Assembly: GCA_900642245.1 (NCBI GenBank)
Contig: CAAAJI010000004.1
Location: 277,305 to 341,304 of the forward strand
Source of the DNA: Fragilaria radians
Taxonomy: Eukaryota; Bacillariophyta; Fragilariophyceae; Fragilariales; Fragilariaceae
DNA length: 64,000 nucleotides
Direction: 5' to 3'
The notes under the pieces are model-generated. The model worked only from the letters and a program-made list of their open reading frames with translations, did not search any database and was not told the origin of the DNA. Position 1 is the stretch's first letter, and every line of letters starts with the position of its first letter. Position numbers and translations under genes: made by a program. Below are positions 1 to 10,496 of the stretch, piece by piece.

Positions 1-1100
1 TTGGTGCGTGCCTGCGTAACCTGGAAGCCACGTACTTGTGGCTTGTGTAGATCATACACAAAGTGAACGGAAAATTTGACAAGAAAGTGTCGCTGTTCTT
101 TAGTGCAATAAGGATTATTGAGCCAATTATCAAAATCAGAGTGACTCCGGAACACAAGTAAGGAATGCAATCCATACTGAATCCAAAACGATTGTTTCCA
201 TTTTTTGAACAAAATTGTACGAAGTGAGATGCGCGACAAAATGAATCCTGAACTTAGAATACTTTCGCCTTTAGGAAGTGGTGCAGCATCGGAAGGAGCA
301 ATTGAGGCCAAAATTGTACTGTACTTATTGACATAATTGCTACCTCGAACTGAGCTGATTTCGTTCGTTGGAGGTTGTGAATAAGGTACCATTTCGAATC
401 CTGTAGTTTTTTCGTCCAAAAAAGGATCTCTTTCTGTATTGTTGTTTACGTCACTTTCATTCTGAGGACACTCAGGCGTCGAAACATATTTCGACACGTT
501 GGGAACCATTGCAAGCTGACTATGTGCAACCTGATCTGCGCTAAGGGAAAAACTTGGAAAATAATCTTTCGCTTCGGTTAAGACGACAGGGTATGAATTC
601 GGATTCTCCGGATGCTCGATTGGCGCATAAGGATCAAACTTGGACGTCAAGGAGTGATTTTGCGATACTTCTGTCGACATCTGTTGTTTGCTCCCAATAC
701 TTTGAATAAATGGATTTCCATCGTTCAAGGTATTTCTGTGATCTTGAACATGGTCGTAAGTAGTATTGGTAAAAAGGAAATTCTGCTGCGACGACAACAA
801 TACAGAATTTTGAACCGAATTTGGAGTGAAACTGTGATTCAACAACGGCTGAGAGTACTTCACCCCATAATGGCTATTTTGAAAAGCATTATTCGTGCCA
901 TTAGGGTGAAAGGTAGGTGGTTGTATTGTTTGATGCAAGGTTCCCTGCATAGAAACCAATGAATTACTTTCGTGGTGCGTTGATTTAGCAGAATTATCAA
1001 AAGGATTTTGGACAGTGTCATCAAAAGGATTTCTGACCGTTTCCGTATGCTGAGAAGAAATCTCTTGAAGTCGATCGACCGTAAATGGTGTTTGATCCAT
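1..1100 (-). CDS. NPF-motif protein with a C-terminal PH-like domain (partial, runs off the left edge)
   Basis: An ATG at 1100 on the minus strand opens a frame that stays open to base 1 (366 codons plus two bases), so the 3' end lies outside the window. Residues 1-280 are low-complexity, rich in N, S, Q and P. They carry NPF at 24-26 and 32-34 and near 129, followed by DPF-like segments; NPF binds EH domains and DPF binds clathrin adaptors in known endocytic proteins. From about residue 284 the sequence becomes folded-looking, starting SGFILSRISLRTILFKKWKQ and continuing with FWIQYG and LLVF strands, which resembles the first strands of a PH domain. I infer a membrane-trafficking or scaffold protein. 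The coding call is good because the frame is long and uninterrupted; the PH assignment is by eye and the domain is cut off. Confidence 0.7.
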   Translation of the reverse strand, partial: MDQTPFTVDRLQEISSQHTETVRNPFDDTVQNPFDNSAKSTHHESNSLVSMQGTLHQTIQPPTFHPNGTNNAFQNSHYGVKYSQPLLNHSFTPNSVQNSVLLSSQQNFLFTNTTYDHVQDHRNTLNDGNPFIQSIGSKQQMSTEVSQNHSLTSKFDPYAPIEHPENPNSYPVVLTEAKDYFPSFSLSADQVAHSQLAMVPNVSKYVSTPECPQNESDVNNNTERDPFLDEKTTGFEMVPYSQPPTNEISSVRGSNYVNKYSTILASIAPSDAAPLPKGESILSSGFILSRISLRTILFKKWKQSFWIQYGLHSLLVFRSHSDFDNWLNNPYCTKEQRHFLVKFSVHFVYDLHKPQVRGFQVTQART

Positions 1101-2740
1101 GGTCAAAATCTAGGTTTTATGCAAATGGTATCGACGTTAGGTAATTAAGAAAGATAAAGATAACATCGACTTTGCTAAATTGTAGCTGCCCCTGCACATC
1201 GAGAAGGTACCCTACATAATTTGACACAAGTGAATTACTCCGATTTAGTCGAAGGAACTATCGAAAGTTTCCGACATTACCAATTGTAATTAAAGAAGTG
1301 AAAGTTCCTACGATTTACCATAATTCTAGGTCGATGTTTCGGAAATTAATTGTCCTCGGTTTCTAATTACCGCCGAATATCTCCTTTCCGATATATTATA
1401 GTACGAGTGCAAAATTCAAGACATTGTATTGGTGTCTTTCATAGGAAAATTGCTAGGGAAACGGCTTACTAATTGTTCATGTATTGAAAAAGAGTCGTAA
1501 AAACGATTATGTGTTGTATAGTAATAGCGCCATTCCAATACCATCCATCATTGTTAACTGAAATGTTATCAAAACTTTCGTTGTAAAATGAAGAATACAT
1601 GAAATTGCAAATGCTATAATTTTTGTTGTTGAAGCCCGCAAAAGCGTCATTAATTCCTTCTTTTGCTCCTTTAATTCAGACTCCAAATTCATAGATACCT
1701 TAATTTAAATCAATGCTACAAGGGTGTGTTTGTAGAGCATACCCTGAATACAAAGCCAATAACTATACTTTCTGTTACTAGCAGCTCTCCATTTATAGCA
1801 TACTATCCAACTACACTGTGTCACGCATGCATGTCATTGGTTTAATCGGGATTTGATGCCAGCGACAACAGCAGTGAAGAGTCACCACATCCTAAAAGTA
1901 AGAAACTTCAAGATAAATTTCTGTCAATTTTTCTCATGTTAGCTATCCCAGGTCCTAATATTGAATAATGATCCAAACAGGGCATTGTTTTGGCTTTTTT
2001 CTTCTCTTTTTAATGATGTTGACATAGTTCAACTTTGTCACAATCTCCAGAGCTCTATACTTCTTTCTATCACATGTAAGGCTATGCATTATGACTTTTT
2101 CTTTCGTAACTGTAATGGAAATCTGGACATTGTCAAAATGTAGTTGTTTCTATATTTTCATCAGCTTCACTCACTTTTTTGGTTGGCTGATCTCTCCCTC
2201 ACTCACTTATAACTGGATGCACACTGTTGACCAACACGCTTCCTTATGGGCTTAAAAGTGATTAAGCCCCTCATAAGTGTCAAGATCTTTCAGATATTAC
2301 TTTTAATCCAATTTTATGTTTTCTTTTTATGTGCTCCTAACTCACACTTTCTCCTCATGCTTTTTGCCTTGCCTCAATATGTGCTCTACTTCACTGATTT
2401 GACCCAGGCTTCAGCTTTGATGATATCATTTGCCACTCCAACAACGTTACGAACGCTTACGCAATTGTTGAACTTTTAATTTGTAAATGTTTTGACTTAC
2501 TGCCGTTTATTGAATAATCTAGTGGGTATTTCATCCATTATGTGTTGTCCACACCATGTAACGCTACATTACACGGGATTCAACGCTTCAATGCCGTAGA
2601 AATCGAGCAACATATCCTGTTATAGCAGAGCAGCCCTTACAAATTATAAAACATTAACTGTTTTGAGCAAAGTAGGTGCTGACAACAAGTGTCATTAGAT
2701 GAAAGATTACTTGGTCTTTTTTGTCGGAAAGGAAAGTGAG
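1101..2740. other. AT-rich intergenic stretch
   Basis: No convincing gene. A 61-codon minus ORF (1507-1692) has a charged start (ESELKEQKKEL) and one hydrophobic stretch, but no upstream or downstream coding support. Two plus ORFs (1961-2143, 2246-2479) are hydrophobic and AT-driven. The right part should hold the 3' UTR of the glutaredoxin-like gene. Confidence 0.5.
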
Positions 2741-3741
2741 CTATAACGAAAAAATTTGTGAGGTATCACAAAATACGTCATTCCATGTAGAAATATCTTG
2801 ATTAACTTTCCGATAGGTACTTGGTAATCCTTCAGCATGATGTAGCTTCTCCAATGTTTTGAAGTCTCCCAAATAAGTTGTTGTGCCATCCGGATAGTGG
2901 AAGAAAAACTGAGGAAACCTTGCTCGTATACCACTAATTAGGTATAATTCCTCCCTCCTATGAAGTCGACCAAAGTTATAGGATAAGTGATTATGAATCA
3001 ATTCATCAATATACTAAAGGTTCTGAGAACGAAGCATACAGCAGAGATTAAAATGACTCACCGTTTTCTATGGGTGCCTTGACTTCCATCTACTACATTA
3101 AAAACAGCTTTTCGTTGCCTTAGCAAGGTCAATGCGTCACGTTGATCCTGTTCTTGTTGTCGGTCCATACATAAACTAGAGAGTAATACAATCAGCTTTT
3201 TTGCTTCATCTGTTGATGGATTAGTTTGCGACCTTGACCCACTTTTAGCTATAGCTGGCTCCTCTTCGACATGGGACTTTTCGAATGTTTTATCGACCCC
3301 CGGTGATTTGAAAGTAACTTTCAACGACGACTTACGCTCGTTCGAAGATTTTGTTGGTGAGATACCAGGCCGTTGGAATGTAGTTCCATAATCTAGAAAA
3401 CTTTTACGAGTACAATCAAATGGAAGAGCATCAGAACTTGACCTCGGTGAAAAACTTATATATCCATCTTCGTAATCCATTGCATCTTTCGATTTGGGTG
3501 TATTTCCTCTAGCAATTGTTGTTGATGATGTTGAAGACGGTGATGATAATGATTTTACATCAGGCGGAACAACGTATCCTTTTGATGAGCCACTTGGAGA
3601 AATACAACAAGCATGTTTCCGCATCGATTTCGGAAAAAGCAAATACGCCATGAACAGGAAACAGATGCAGCACAATGCGGAATCCATATCAACTATTGCT
3701 GTCACCAGAGGATCGTCATTGTCGTTTGCCTGATTTAACAT
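2741..3741 (-). CDS. Membrane-anchored glutaredoxin/thioredoxin-like protein, two exons
   Basis: Exon 1 is 3741-3062 and exon 2 is 2957-2741. The intron (3061-2958) starts GTGAGT and ends TTCATAG, and joining it keeps frame, giving 298 residues. The N-terminus has one hydrophobic segment at about 22-37 (CCICFLFMAYLLF). Residues 45-180 are Ser/Pro-rich and look disordered. The C-terminal 100 residues fit a small thioredoxin fold of the glutaredoxin/SH3BGR type: a strand IVLLSSL, a helix over DQRDALTLLRQ, a strand KAVFNVVDG, then RFPQFFFHYPDGTTTYLGD, where RFPQ matches the cis-Pro loop. No CXXC pair is present, so a redox role is doubtful; binding or scaffolding is more likely. The intron falls inside the fold, which supports the splice model. 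Exact family unknown. Confidence 0.7.
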
Positions 3742-5104
3742 TTATTAGTGTGACAAGCGAAATCGGTAACTTAGTCGATACCTAATGCAAGCGAAGGATG
3801 ACTCTGCACTAGAATTAACCTTTCAATTAACGATGCACTTTATCATGGTGAAGAAATTTCATTCGATGGGCGCCAAAACCTTCAACACTTAAATGGCAAG
3901 TATTCAAAAATTAAGTAGTACCAAAATTTCTGGAATTTTCAAAATTTGAATATCTTTGGGAGCATGAATTTAGTGTCACGTAAGATCGTTCAGTTTTAGG
4001 CCTAGGACAACAACAAAAAGGTTACCTTGAGCTTTTCTTGGCAAAACCATTTTTTTCGTTTCCGGCCAGAAAAAGGTCATATTTTGGATAGAAACCTGTA
4101 AGTATAAGAAAACATCAGATTCACATAAACTTTAATTTTTTTGGACACCGTCAGCTATACTCCACACCTTCCTGGTTTGTCAATTGTAAAGGGTTGTAAA
4201 GAGAACAAAGCATCCAACGTGATATCATGTGTAAAGGCCGTTACATCGGAGACTATCGTGGATGCATCAAGTTTATTTGGCACCCACATGATGTACTTTG
4301 GATAACGACTAAGGATGAATATTTTACCGCTACAACAAGTACTTCAATATTTGGCATGATGTTGAAGGGTTGATTCCAACTTCATTACACTCGACAGACT
4401 AATACAAAGCGAGTTAGACTTTTACTTTATTCCACCTATGAAAATGAAATTAAGTCAATTTTTTTGGTATCATGTATCCTATTACAATTCTTTATTAAAC
4501 TTGCTTTAAATGTATCACCTAAATTAAATGTAAATGCAAAATGTAGAAGGAGAGGGCTTACATCATCATACGCATTCTCTTTAATAAAACTCATCCTAGG
4601 TTTTGGATCAATGTCTTTCATGCATGTTACTTGACACAAAGGACAATCCCTGACCTAGTTTGGGAGCACTAAGCAGTTAATAGATTAATCAAACATTCAC
4701 CAAAAAATTTCTTGTACATGCATTGCTTGCAGAGTCGTGGAAAATTTGATGCATTCAACTTCATGAAGCTTTGCACGAAGGATGACCATATCGTAATGAC
4801 ATAAATTTTTAATTTACTTGAAACCCAAATATAACTGATTTTCGAACGGTGTTTACCTAAATAAAATTGCCTACAAAACATCATGGATAATATATATATT
4901 GTTACCACCTCCAACGCTCCCAAAGTCACGTCATAGCATATTCGGAATTAGTGCTCATAGTTATGTTTAATTGAATTTGCTTAGGTATTACTCTTCTATT
5001 TCAAGATTTTGAATTATCTCTAAAGTAGGAGAAACAGCTTTGGGCGATTCACCTTTTCGTTGAAAAAAAGAAGTTACACACTTGAAAATCTTCGGACCGA
5101 AAAT
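3742..5104. other. Intergenic region with decayed coding-like fragments
   Basis: On the plus strand 4227-4373 reads a short frame with RYIGDYRGCIKF and HPHDVLWITTK. A one-base shift near 4320 then continues with YNKYFNIWHDVEGLIP up to a stop at about 4399. On the minus strand 4436-4639 and 4669-4929 hold short frames with no clear family. These look like relics, not working genes. The rest is AT-rich. Confidence 0.4.
4227..4400 (+). pseudogene. Frameshifted fragment of an unknown protein
   Basis: Two adjoining frames give residue runs with protein-like composition (many W, Y, G and D): GDYRGCIKFIWHPHDVLWIT in the first, RYNKYFNIWHDVEGLIPTS in the second. The switch needs one extra base around TATTTTACC. 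The family is not recognised; a mobile-element or gene-copy relic is possible. Confidence 0.3.
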
Positions 5105-8100
5105 TTATTTCATTTCCATATCTGCTTCAATGATAAAGCTGGCGGAACTTGAAGATGTGAGATCCTCTTCACTTGTCTTGACTTTAGCCATAAAGTTCCT
5201 GATTATTGATTGCAAAGTTTTCCATTCTCCATTTGTAGGGTCATAGAACTTAGTTTGTTGGAGACAATCCAAGTCCCTGCATCTTTCTCCAGCATTATGC
5301 ATTACGTCATTGAGAGTATTTTCAAGTACAGTCAAATAGTTTGTGCCCTCTCCACTTGTATCATCACTCACATAGTGAGGAAGCAAGTACCGAAGTAGCA
5401 GTATATCAATCTGTAGTTGCCTATATCCTTTGGTGTTAAAAATGCAGTTTCTGACATGCTCCATGATTCCTTTACATGCAACATTAAGAACAGTAAACAC
5501 AACTAAATTTCTTGAGAATGCCATTAGATGATTTGGATGCGGGAAAGCGTCAATCTTTAGAGTAAACATGCGTTCAACATCGAGACTTAAGCCCTTCACC
5601 GAGGTCAATCCCGAGGTTAGGGACTTTGATCTAAAGGATGAGCCACTAGTGTTCAATAAATCCCGCTCGTCTTGAAGTGGATCAGGGACTGGTCCGGCAC
5701 ATTTCTCGCCACCGAAAACATGAGCACAATCAATAGATGTTACTTTCACCACGTGAAGAAAATCAATAACTGCAGCCCGAGGACATAGTGGGACGTCTTC
5801 TCCATCTTGCTTTGCACTTTCAAATAGATCTAAACACATTAATCGCTCTGCTTCGAAACCGCGGTTGAGTGAGTAAAGAGAAACAAGGCGAGATGCAGCC
5901 AAAAGGAATCGATCAGACACCTTAGCGTCTAGTTCATTCAAAGTTTTTTGCCTTTGCGATGCAGCACTCGACACAAATATGTCAGAATTCCGATTATGCT
6001 TCCTTGCACCGATGTACTCAGCACTTATTGACTGGTTTATACTCTCCATAACTGATCGCTGCGCAAGTCGACACATTTCACAAAGTGAGAGAATGAGATC
6101 TGAACGTGTTTCGGGTGATGATGAATTTTCGATCTCTTTCATTAGCTCATTCAAGGAGCAGTCAATTCTTTCGTGAACGCTGATTTGTTTCATCTCGCTT
6201 ACATCGTCATCGGGAGTATTGACAGTGATATCTAGAACCTTATCATCCCTCGTGAACTCTTCGAATCCATCGTCACTTTTGGTTTCGATGTCAATCGTAC
6301 ACTTTCGATCGGAATTCTCACATCCTCCCAGAATTTCCAATGTAGCAGCAAGCCATAAACCGAATCCTCGACAACATCCTTGAACAGCTGCTTTTACCAT
6401 CGCATAATCAACACCTTTAAGATCGGAGACAACTACGCCGCCTGTCAAGATACTCTTAACAGTGTCATCAACTAGCTGTAACGTGTCTGAAAGTGCTACA
6501 CTTGCCATCTGCACAATTTCTATGACGCGAGGCGTCTCGCTGGAGTTTACATGCTTTATGGCCTCAGTCGCAAAAGGAAACATGCACTCCTGTACCACAT
6601 TGTGTCGCAACTTAAAGAATTTTTGAGCTACTCTTCTTCGCACCATAGTCTCAGTAACCTCTATTGCTTGATCAACCAATCCAGAAGCAAAGGCCACATC
6701 AAAGCCCACGTCAGGGAGGGCCAAACCAGAAGCTAAATCCCTGACTGCGCGCAAAAACTCTTTCATGGCCGAAGAAATTTCGAAAAAAGCTTCATCGCTA
6801 TCCCCGGCGATAGTGTCCTTCTCCTCGTCCTCGTCCTCATCACTTGAGCTGCGTTCTAATAGTAGTGATCTAACATAAGATAAAAAAGCTGAAAATGCGT
6901 CGCTTACAAAATCCATGAGTAGATGTCTATCTGAGTCACCAACCACTGGAACGCCGTCATTCGAAAAGCTAATTCCATAAAGGGTAGCGGCTTCCAGTAT
7001 ACTATCTAGATAATTTGTAGGAATAAGTGTTGAATGCTTTCCTGCACCTAAGTCAGAAGAAATTGTGATTCCAGTGCCATCAAATTTATCTTGTACAAAT
7101 TCAGTTTGAAACATTGCATCGTTTAGTTCAATTTGATGAGAATCAAGAACTCGTTCCAGGTAACGAATAGTAGCTGTTAGTGATGATGCTTTACAAGCAG
7201 GAGCTTGAATTACGAAGTTTTGAGAGTTAGCCAAGTCATCGTCACGGCTGGTCTGTGGTAAAGCAATTAGGAGCGTGCTTGCACATTCGAAAATTTCCCC
7301 AACGGATTTCGGTGGCTCAGGAGGAGGAATCCAATCGCTATCAGTCTTTTCTTCGTGTGGAGACTCCTTCAAAATTTCGTGTTCAGCGTCGCTCTCGTTT
7401 AGGCTATTAACATCGTCTTCATCTATTGAAGGAACATTGCGTAATGGGAGAGTAGTTTGTCCACTCCAATGCAAAAGTTTATGCTTCAAATCCTGAATCA
7501 TTTTTTCCAAAATAGATCGGCAGTCTGCTTCAATGATCTTCAGAGATTCAAAACCAGCTGAATGCTTACTCAGAATTGCATGGGCAGAGATGTAAGACTT
7601 AGTTGCAAGCCGATACTGCCCCTGCAGTATTTGATGCTTCAAGGTAGAAGGCAACTTCAGAAGACCGTCAAGCCGAGTCAGAAGCCTCTTGATACGAAGC
7701 TTCTCAGCCACTGCATCTCTTAAGGTCCCTAAGGCATCCTCGACGCACCGACTAGTCTCATCAATGATTTGAATGCCCGAGCTCAATTTCTCCAGACCTT
7801 CTTCGTTTGCATTCACGGATACACCAATCGATCTGATGGCATCAGTAGCATCAATAAATTTGGAGTAATTCTCGTATACAAGAGTTTGCATCGTTGAGTC
7901 AAGAGTCCTAACCTGTAGCGCCAATCGTTCCTCGACCTCAAGAACATCGTGAACAGTGGCATGAAGGACATACTTTGAAGTGTGAGCATCAGGGTCAAAA
8001 TAGGGAGAATCTAGGTCATCTGACATCATATTAATATCTTCATCTAAGTTCTCTTCTTCAACATTTTCAAGACCTTCGTCGTGAACAAGGTCATTGTCTT

Positions 8101-8287
8101 CCTTATCTAGGGAAGCATCCTTGATTTCGTTTCTCTCCTTTTCGGGTGACAATGATTTTCCATAGAAACTTTCCATCAACTTTCTGCGGATAATTGCTTC
8201 TCGATCGCGAGAGTCGCCCTTGTGCCCAGGTGTCAAGAATTCATCATCTGATGAATCATCTGAAAGATCGTCTTTAAATGAAGTCAT
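5105..8287 (-). CDS. VPS51: VPS51, subunit of the GARP/EARP tethering complexes
   Basis: One 1060-residue frame without introns. Residues 91-155 carry the family signature: LDSPYFDPDAHTSKY, then a helix ending VRTLDSTMQTLVYENYSKF and IDATDAIRSIG, which matches the N-terminal Vps51/Vps67 domain of VPS51 (Fat-free) proteins. This helix binds the other GARP/EARP subunits and the SNARE, tethering endosome-derived vesicles at the trans-Golgi network. The remainder is helical and poorly conserved, as expected for tether rods. It is longer than animal VPS51 (about 780 residues) because of acidic inserts: residues 1-90, around 290-330, one with DEDEDEEKD near 490, and one near 690-720. The start at 8287 follows an AT-rich leader and precedes the acidic head. 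COG1 or EXO84 are alternatives within the same superfamily but lack the LDSPYF motif. Confidence 0.88.
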   Translation of the reverse strand: MTSFKDDLSDDSSDDEFLTPGHKGDSRDREAIIRRKLMESFYGKSLSPEKERNEIKDASLDKEDNDLVHDEGLENVEEENLDEDINMMSDDLDSPYFDPDAHTSKYVLHATVHDVLEVEERLALQVRTLDSTMQTLVYENYSKFIDATDAIRSIGVSVNANEEGLEKLSSGIQIIDETSRCVEDALGTLRDAVAEKLRIKRLLTRLDGLLKLPSTLKHQILQGQYRLATKSYISAHAILSKHSAGFESLKIIEADCRSILEKMIQDLKHKLLHWSGQTTLPLRNVPSIDEDDVNSLNESDAEHEILKESPHEEKTDSDWIPPPEPPKSVGEIFECASTLLIALPQTSRDDDLANSQNFVIQAPACKASSLTATIRYLERVLDSHQIELNDAMFQTEFVQDKFDGTGITISSDLGAGKHSTLIPTNYLDSILEAATLYGISFSNDGVPVVGDSDRHLLMDFVSDAFSAFLSYVRSLLLERSSSDEDEDEEKDTIAGDSDEAFFEISSAMKEFLRAVRDLASGLALPDVGFDVAFASGLVDQAIEVTETMVRRRVAQKFFKLRHNVVQECMFPFATEAIKHVNSSETPRVIEIVQMASVALSDTLQLVDDTVKSILTGGVVVSDLKGVDYAMVKAAVQGCCRGFGLWLAATLEILGGCENSDRKCTIDIETKSDDGFEEFTRDDKVLDITVNTPDDDVSEMKQISVHERIDCSLNELMKEIENSSSPETRSDLILSLCEMCRLAQRSVMESINQSISAEYIGARKHNRNSDIFVSSAASQRQKTLNELDAKVSDRFLLAASRLVSLYSLNRGFEAERLMCLDLFESAKQDGEDVPLCPRAAVIDFLHVVKVTSIDCAHVFGGEKCAGPVPDPLQDERDLLNTSGSSFRSKSLTSGLTSVKGLSLDVERMFTLKIDAFPHPNHLMAFSRNLVVFTVLNVACKGIMEHVRNCIFNTKGYRQLQIDILLLRYLLPHYVSDDTSGEGTNYLTVLENTLNDVMHNAGERCRDLDCLQQTKFYDPTNGEWKTLQSIIRNFMAKVKTSEEDLTSSSSASFIIEADMEMK

Positions 8288-9196
8288 CTTTGTCGATGTT
8301 GCAATGCTAAAAAAAATCGTGTTATTTATGTGTCATTCATTAACTCGAGCTCTATTGGTGCAGCGTTTGCAACGCAGATTTTAACGGACAGTTTAGACTT
8401 CAGACCAGTACACTACACGTACAGTCATGACTTGCATGAATATCATTGCAATCAACTGGCAATATCATATCCAGAATCCATAAAAATCAATTAAATGAAT
8501 TATGATAAGACAGAAAAGATAAAGATGCGTGCTAGAAGATACGCATCATGTGCAGGCTACTGATGTAAACCTTGCCATCAAGATAACGGAATAAAGTTCA
8601 TTGCTTTTGAAGGGCAAAGACTATGAGCTAAAACACTATGGAAGGAGGCAATTACGAGGATGAATCAGAATTGTACCTCATGCTTGAATATGAGTAACGA
8701 CAGGATAGAAATAGAGGTATTGAGTTTCACGAAATGCTAGAAAACAAAAAACTGGATTTAAGTTAATTCAATGCATTTTTAAGTATCTTCCCAAATCAAC
8801 TTTCCCAATCATACATAGATCAATGAACAGTAATGGTCAAAGTCTATATGGAACTTATGGCATCTTTCATGCTATGAAAGTAACTCGCTGGCTGCTTGGT
8901 TTCCAGTTATCTTCAAGGGTTCTTGCAAGGGGTGCGGTTGCCTTGCTTGGAACCGCTTTCATAACACCGTTCAGGGCTAGTGGACATAAAGTCAGAGTTG
9001 TCAAAGCATAGTTAATTTGTTAAGGAGCCTAGTTTTAATATGACTGATTACTTCTCTTCTCTTCACTTCACATATTGGAGTTTAGACCAAATCTTAAAAT
9101 ACAAATAGTTATACTTTTACCTATTGATGAGAACGATGTGATAAGGATTGCGTTACAGTAAGCTCAATCTTTTTGGAAAATTGAAATTTACAACGA
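8288..9196. other. Divergent intergenic region between VPS51 and the pfkB gene
   Basis: It should hold both promoters. A 62-codon plus ORF (8823-9011) has a hydrophobic centre (VALLGTAFITPF) but no support as a gene. No repeat was seen. Confidence 0.5.
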
Positions 9197-10321
9197 ATGC
9201 ACTTTCGCTTTTGTGGCCTTTTCCTTTTCCACTTATCTTCATCGGTTCTCGCGTGGTCATTAGCAAAAAATAGTCCGCTGAAGCATGTCTTGGTCGTAGG
9301 AAAAGTTATCATTGATGAATACGGTAAACCCGGAGAATCTAATTGCGTTTTATCCATCGGAGGTGGCGGACCACAGGCAGCTCTTGGTGCAGCGTTAGCT
9401 CTAGCAAGCTTAGACGATGTCAATTTAGATCCACCAAACAAGCAGCCTGTTACCTTTTTAGGCCCTGTAGGTGGTGACTGGACAGAATCCGAAGCTTCCG
9501 AGCTAGAATCTATTCTTGGCCCGGCCGTTGAGTCGATTGACATCATTCGAGAACCAAACTTCAAGACTCCACGTATTCGCCTTTGGCACGACGAATCACA
9601 GAACATGCATTGGAAACCAGTTAACGATTCCTTTGGAAAAGAAGGAGCAGATGGCTTATGGGCAAGCAAGCCTACAGCGGGAGATGTCTTGAGTGCTTTG
9701 AAAAACTCGGAAAGCATCTGTTGTCATGTCATCTTAGAGGGTGGTAAAAATAGTCCAGGAGAGGGAAATGACGCGAATTTTCTACATGACATCAACGTGA
9801 AGAAACGTCTTAGCTATCTAGGACTGGAACCAATAGCATTTGGAGACGAATTATCCAATAAGTTAACTCTCGAGGATAGCGACAGTCTAACTTGTAGGTT
9901 AGAAATGTTAAGGCCTAGCCTGCAGTTTATCTCTCCTGATTCAACGATATACAACTCATTGCCTCGCTCATTTTGGGATTCATTTGATGTGGCTGTCAGA
10001 CTTGGCCCTAATGGAAGTATGATTTTGAGAAAAGGGCATCAAACTCAGATTTACCCTGCATCCTTGGAAACTCCAAATAAAGAACCTGTTAACCCTACCG
10101 GAGCAGGAAATGCTTATGCAGGAGCAATGACAGCATTACTGGCTCAAGGAATGTCGATAGAAGATGCAGCCTGTATTGCTTCGGCAATTGGTGCGGTGTT
10201 TTGTGAGTATAGTCATTTGCCTCCTTGGACGAAAAGTGTAATCCACCGAGTGAAACAAGCTACCTTGGAAATTCAAGAAAAAAGTATTTTAAATCGTGGT
10301 AAGGCAATTAAAGAATGCTAG
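9197..10321 (+). CDS. pfkB-family, Mak32-like protein, probably plastid-targeted, with GAGN instead of GAGD
   Basis: This 374-residue single-exon protein has a pfkB (ribokinase) fold. Seen: the first strand VLVVGKVIIDEYG (31-43), a glycine loop SIGGGGPQAALGAALALAS (53-71) that binds substrate in the family, and the C-terminal signature NPTGAGNAYAGAM (299-311). In active kinases the last residue of GAGD is the catalytic base; here residue 305 is Asn. The yeast Mak32 group also tends to have Asn here, so this is probably a subfamily trait and catalysis is uncertain. The N-terminus is hydrophobic (CGLFLFHLSSSVLAWS), and the VLA/W junction fits a signal peptide followed by an aromatic residue, as in heterokont plastid presequences. 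It ends 175 bp from the convergent PPR gene. Substrate unknown. Confidence 0.82.
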   Translation: MHFRFCGLFLFHLSSSVLAWSLAKNSPLKHVLVVGKVIIDEYGKPGESNCVLSIGGGGPQAALGAALALASLDDVNLDPPNKQPVTFLGPVGGDWTESEASELESILGPAVESIDIIREPNFKTPRIRLWHDESQNMHWKPVNDSFGKEGADGLWASKPTAGDVLSALKNSESICCHVILEGGKNSPGEGNDANFLHDINVKKRLSYLGLEPIAFGDELSNKLTLEDSDSLTCRLEMLRPSLQFISPDSTIYNSLPRSFWDSFDVAVRLGPNGSMILRKGHQTQIYPASLETPNKEPVNPTGAGNAYAGAMTALLAQGMSIEDAACIASAIGAVFCEYSHLPPWTKSVIHRVKQATLEIQEKSILNRGKAIKEC

Positions 10322-10496
10322 ATTGTTTACTTCTTTATCAATTATTTTCTCTCGAGTTCAGCTGCGCGATTCAAAAGTATTCCAGTGTTGTAGCGGTAAG
10401 ATAACCAATTTGGGACTTTGTTTTGGGAGCAAATATTTGATTAGTCTTATGTTGCGGATCAGCTTTTTTAAATCTTTGATAAACACAGTTCCCTCG

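Noticed and set aside
1507..1692. 61-codon minus ORF
   Set aside because: The N-terminus looks coiled, but nothing else supports it.
8823..9011. 62-codon plus ORF between VPS51 and the pfkB gene
   Set aside because: No domain, no repeat of its sequence, no neighbouring exons.
9121..9717. 198-codon minus frame antisense to the pfkB gene
   Set aside because: It overlaps a well-supported kinase-like gene and has no domain or start context; it is a shadow frame.
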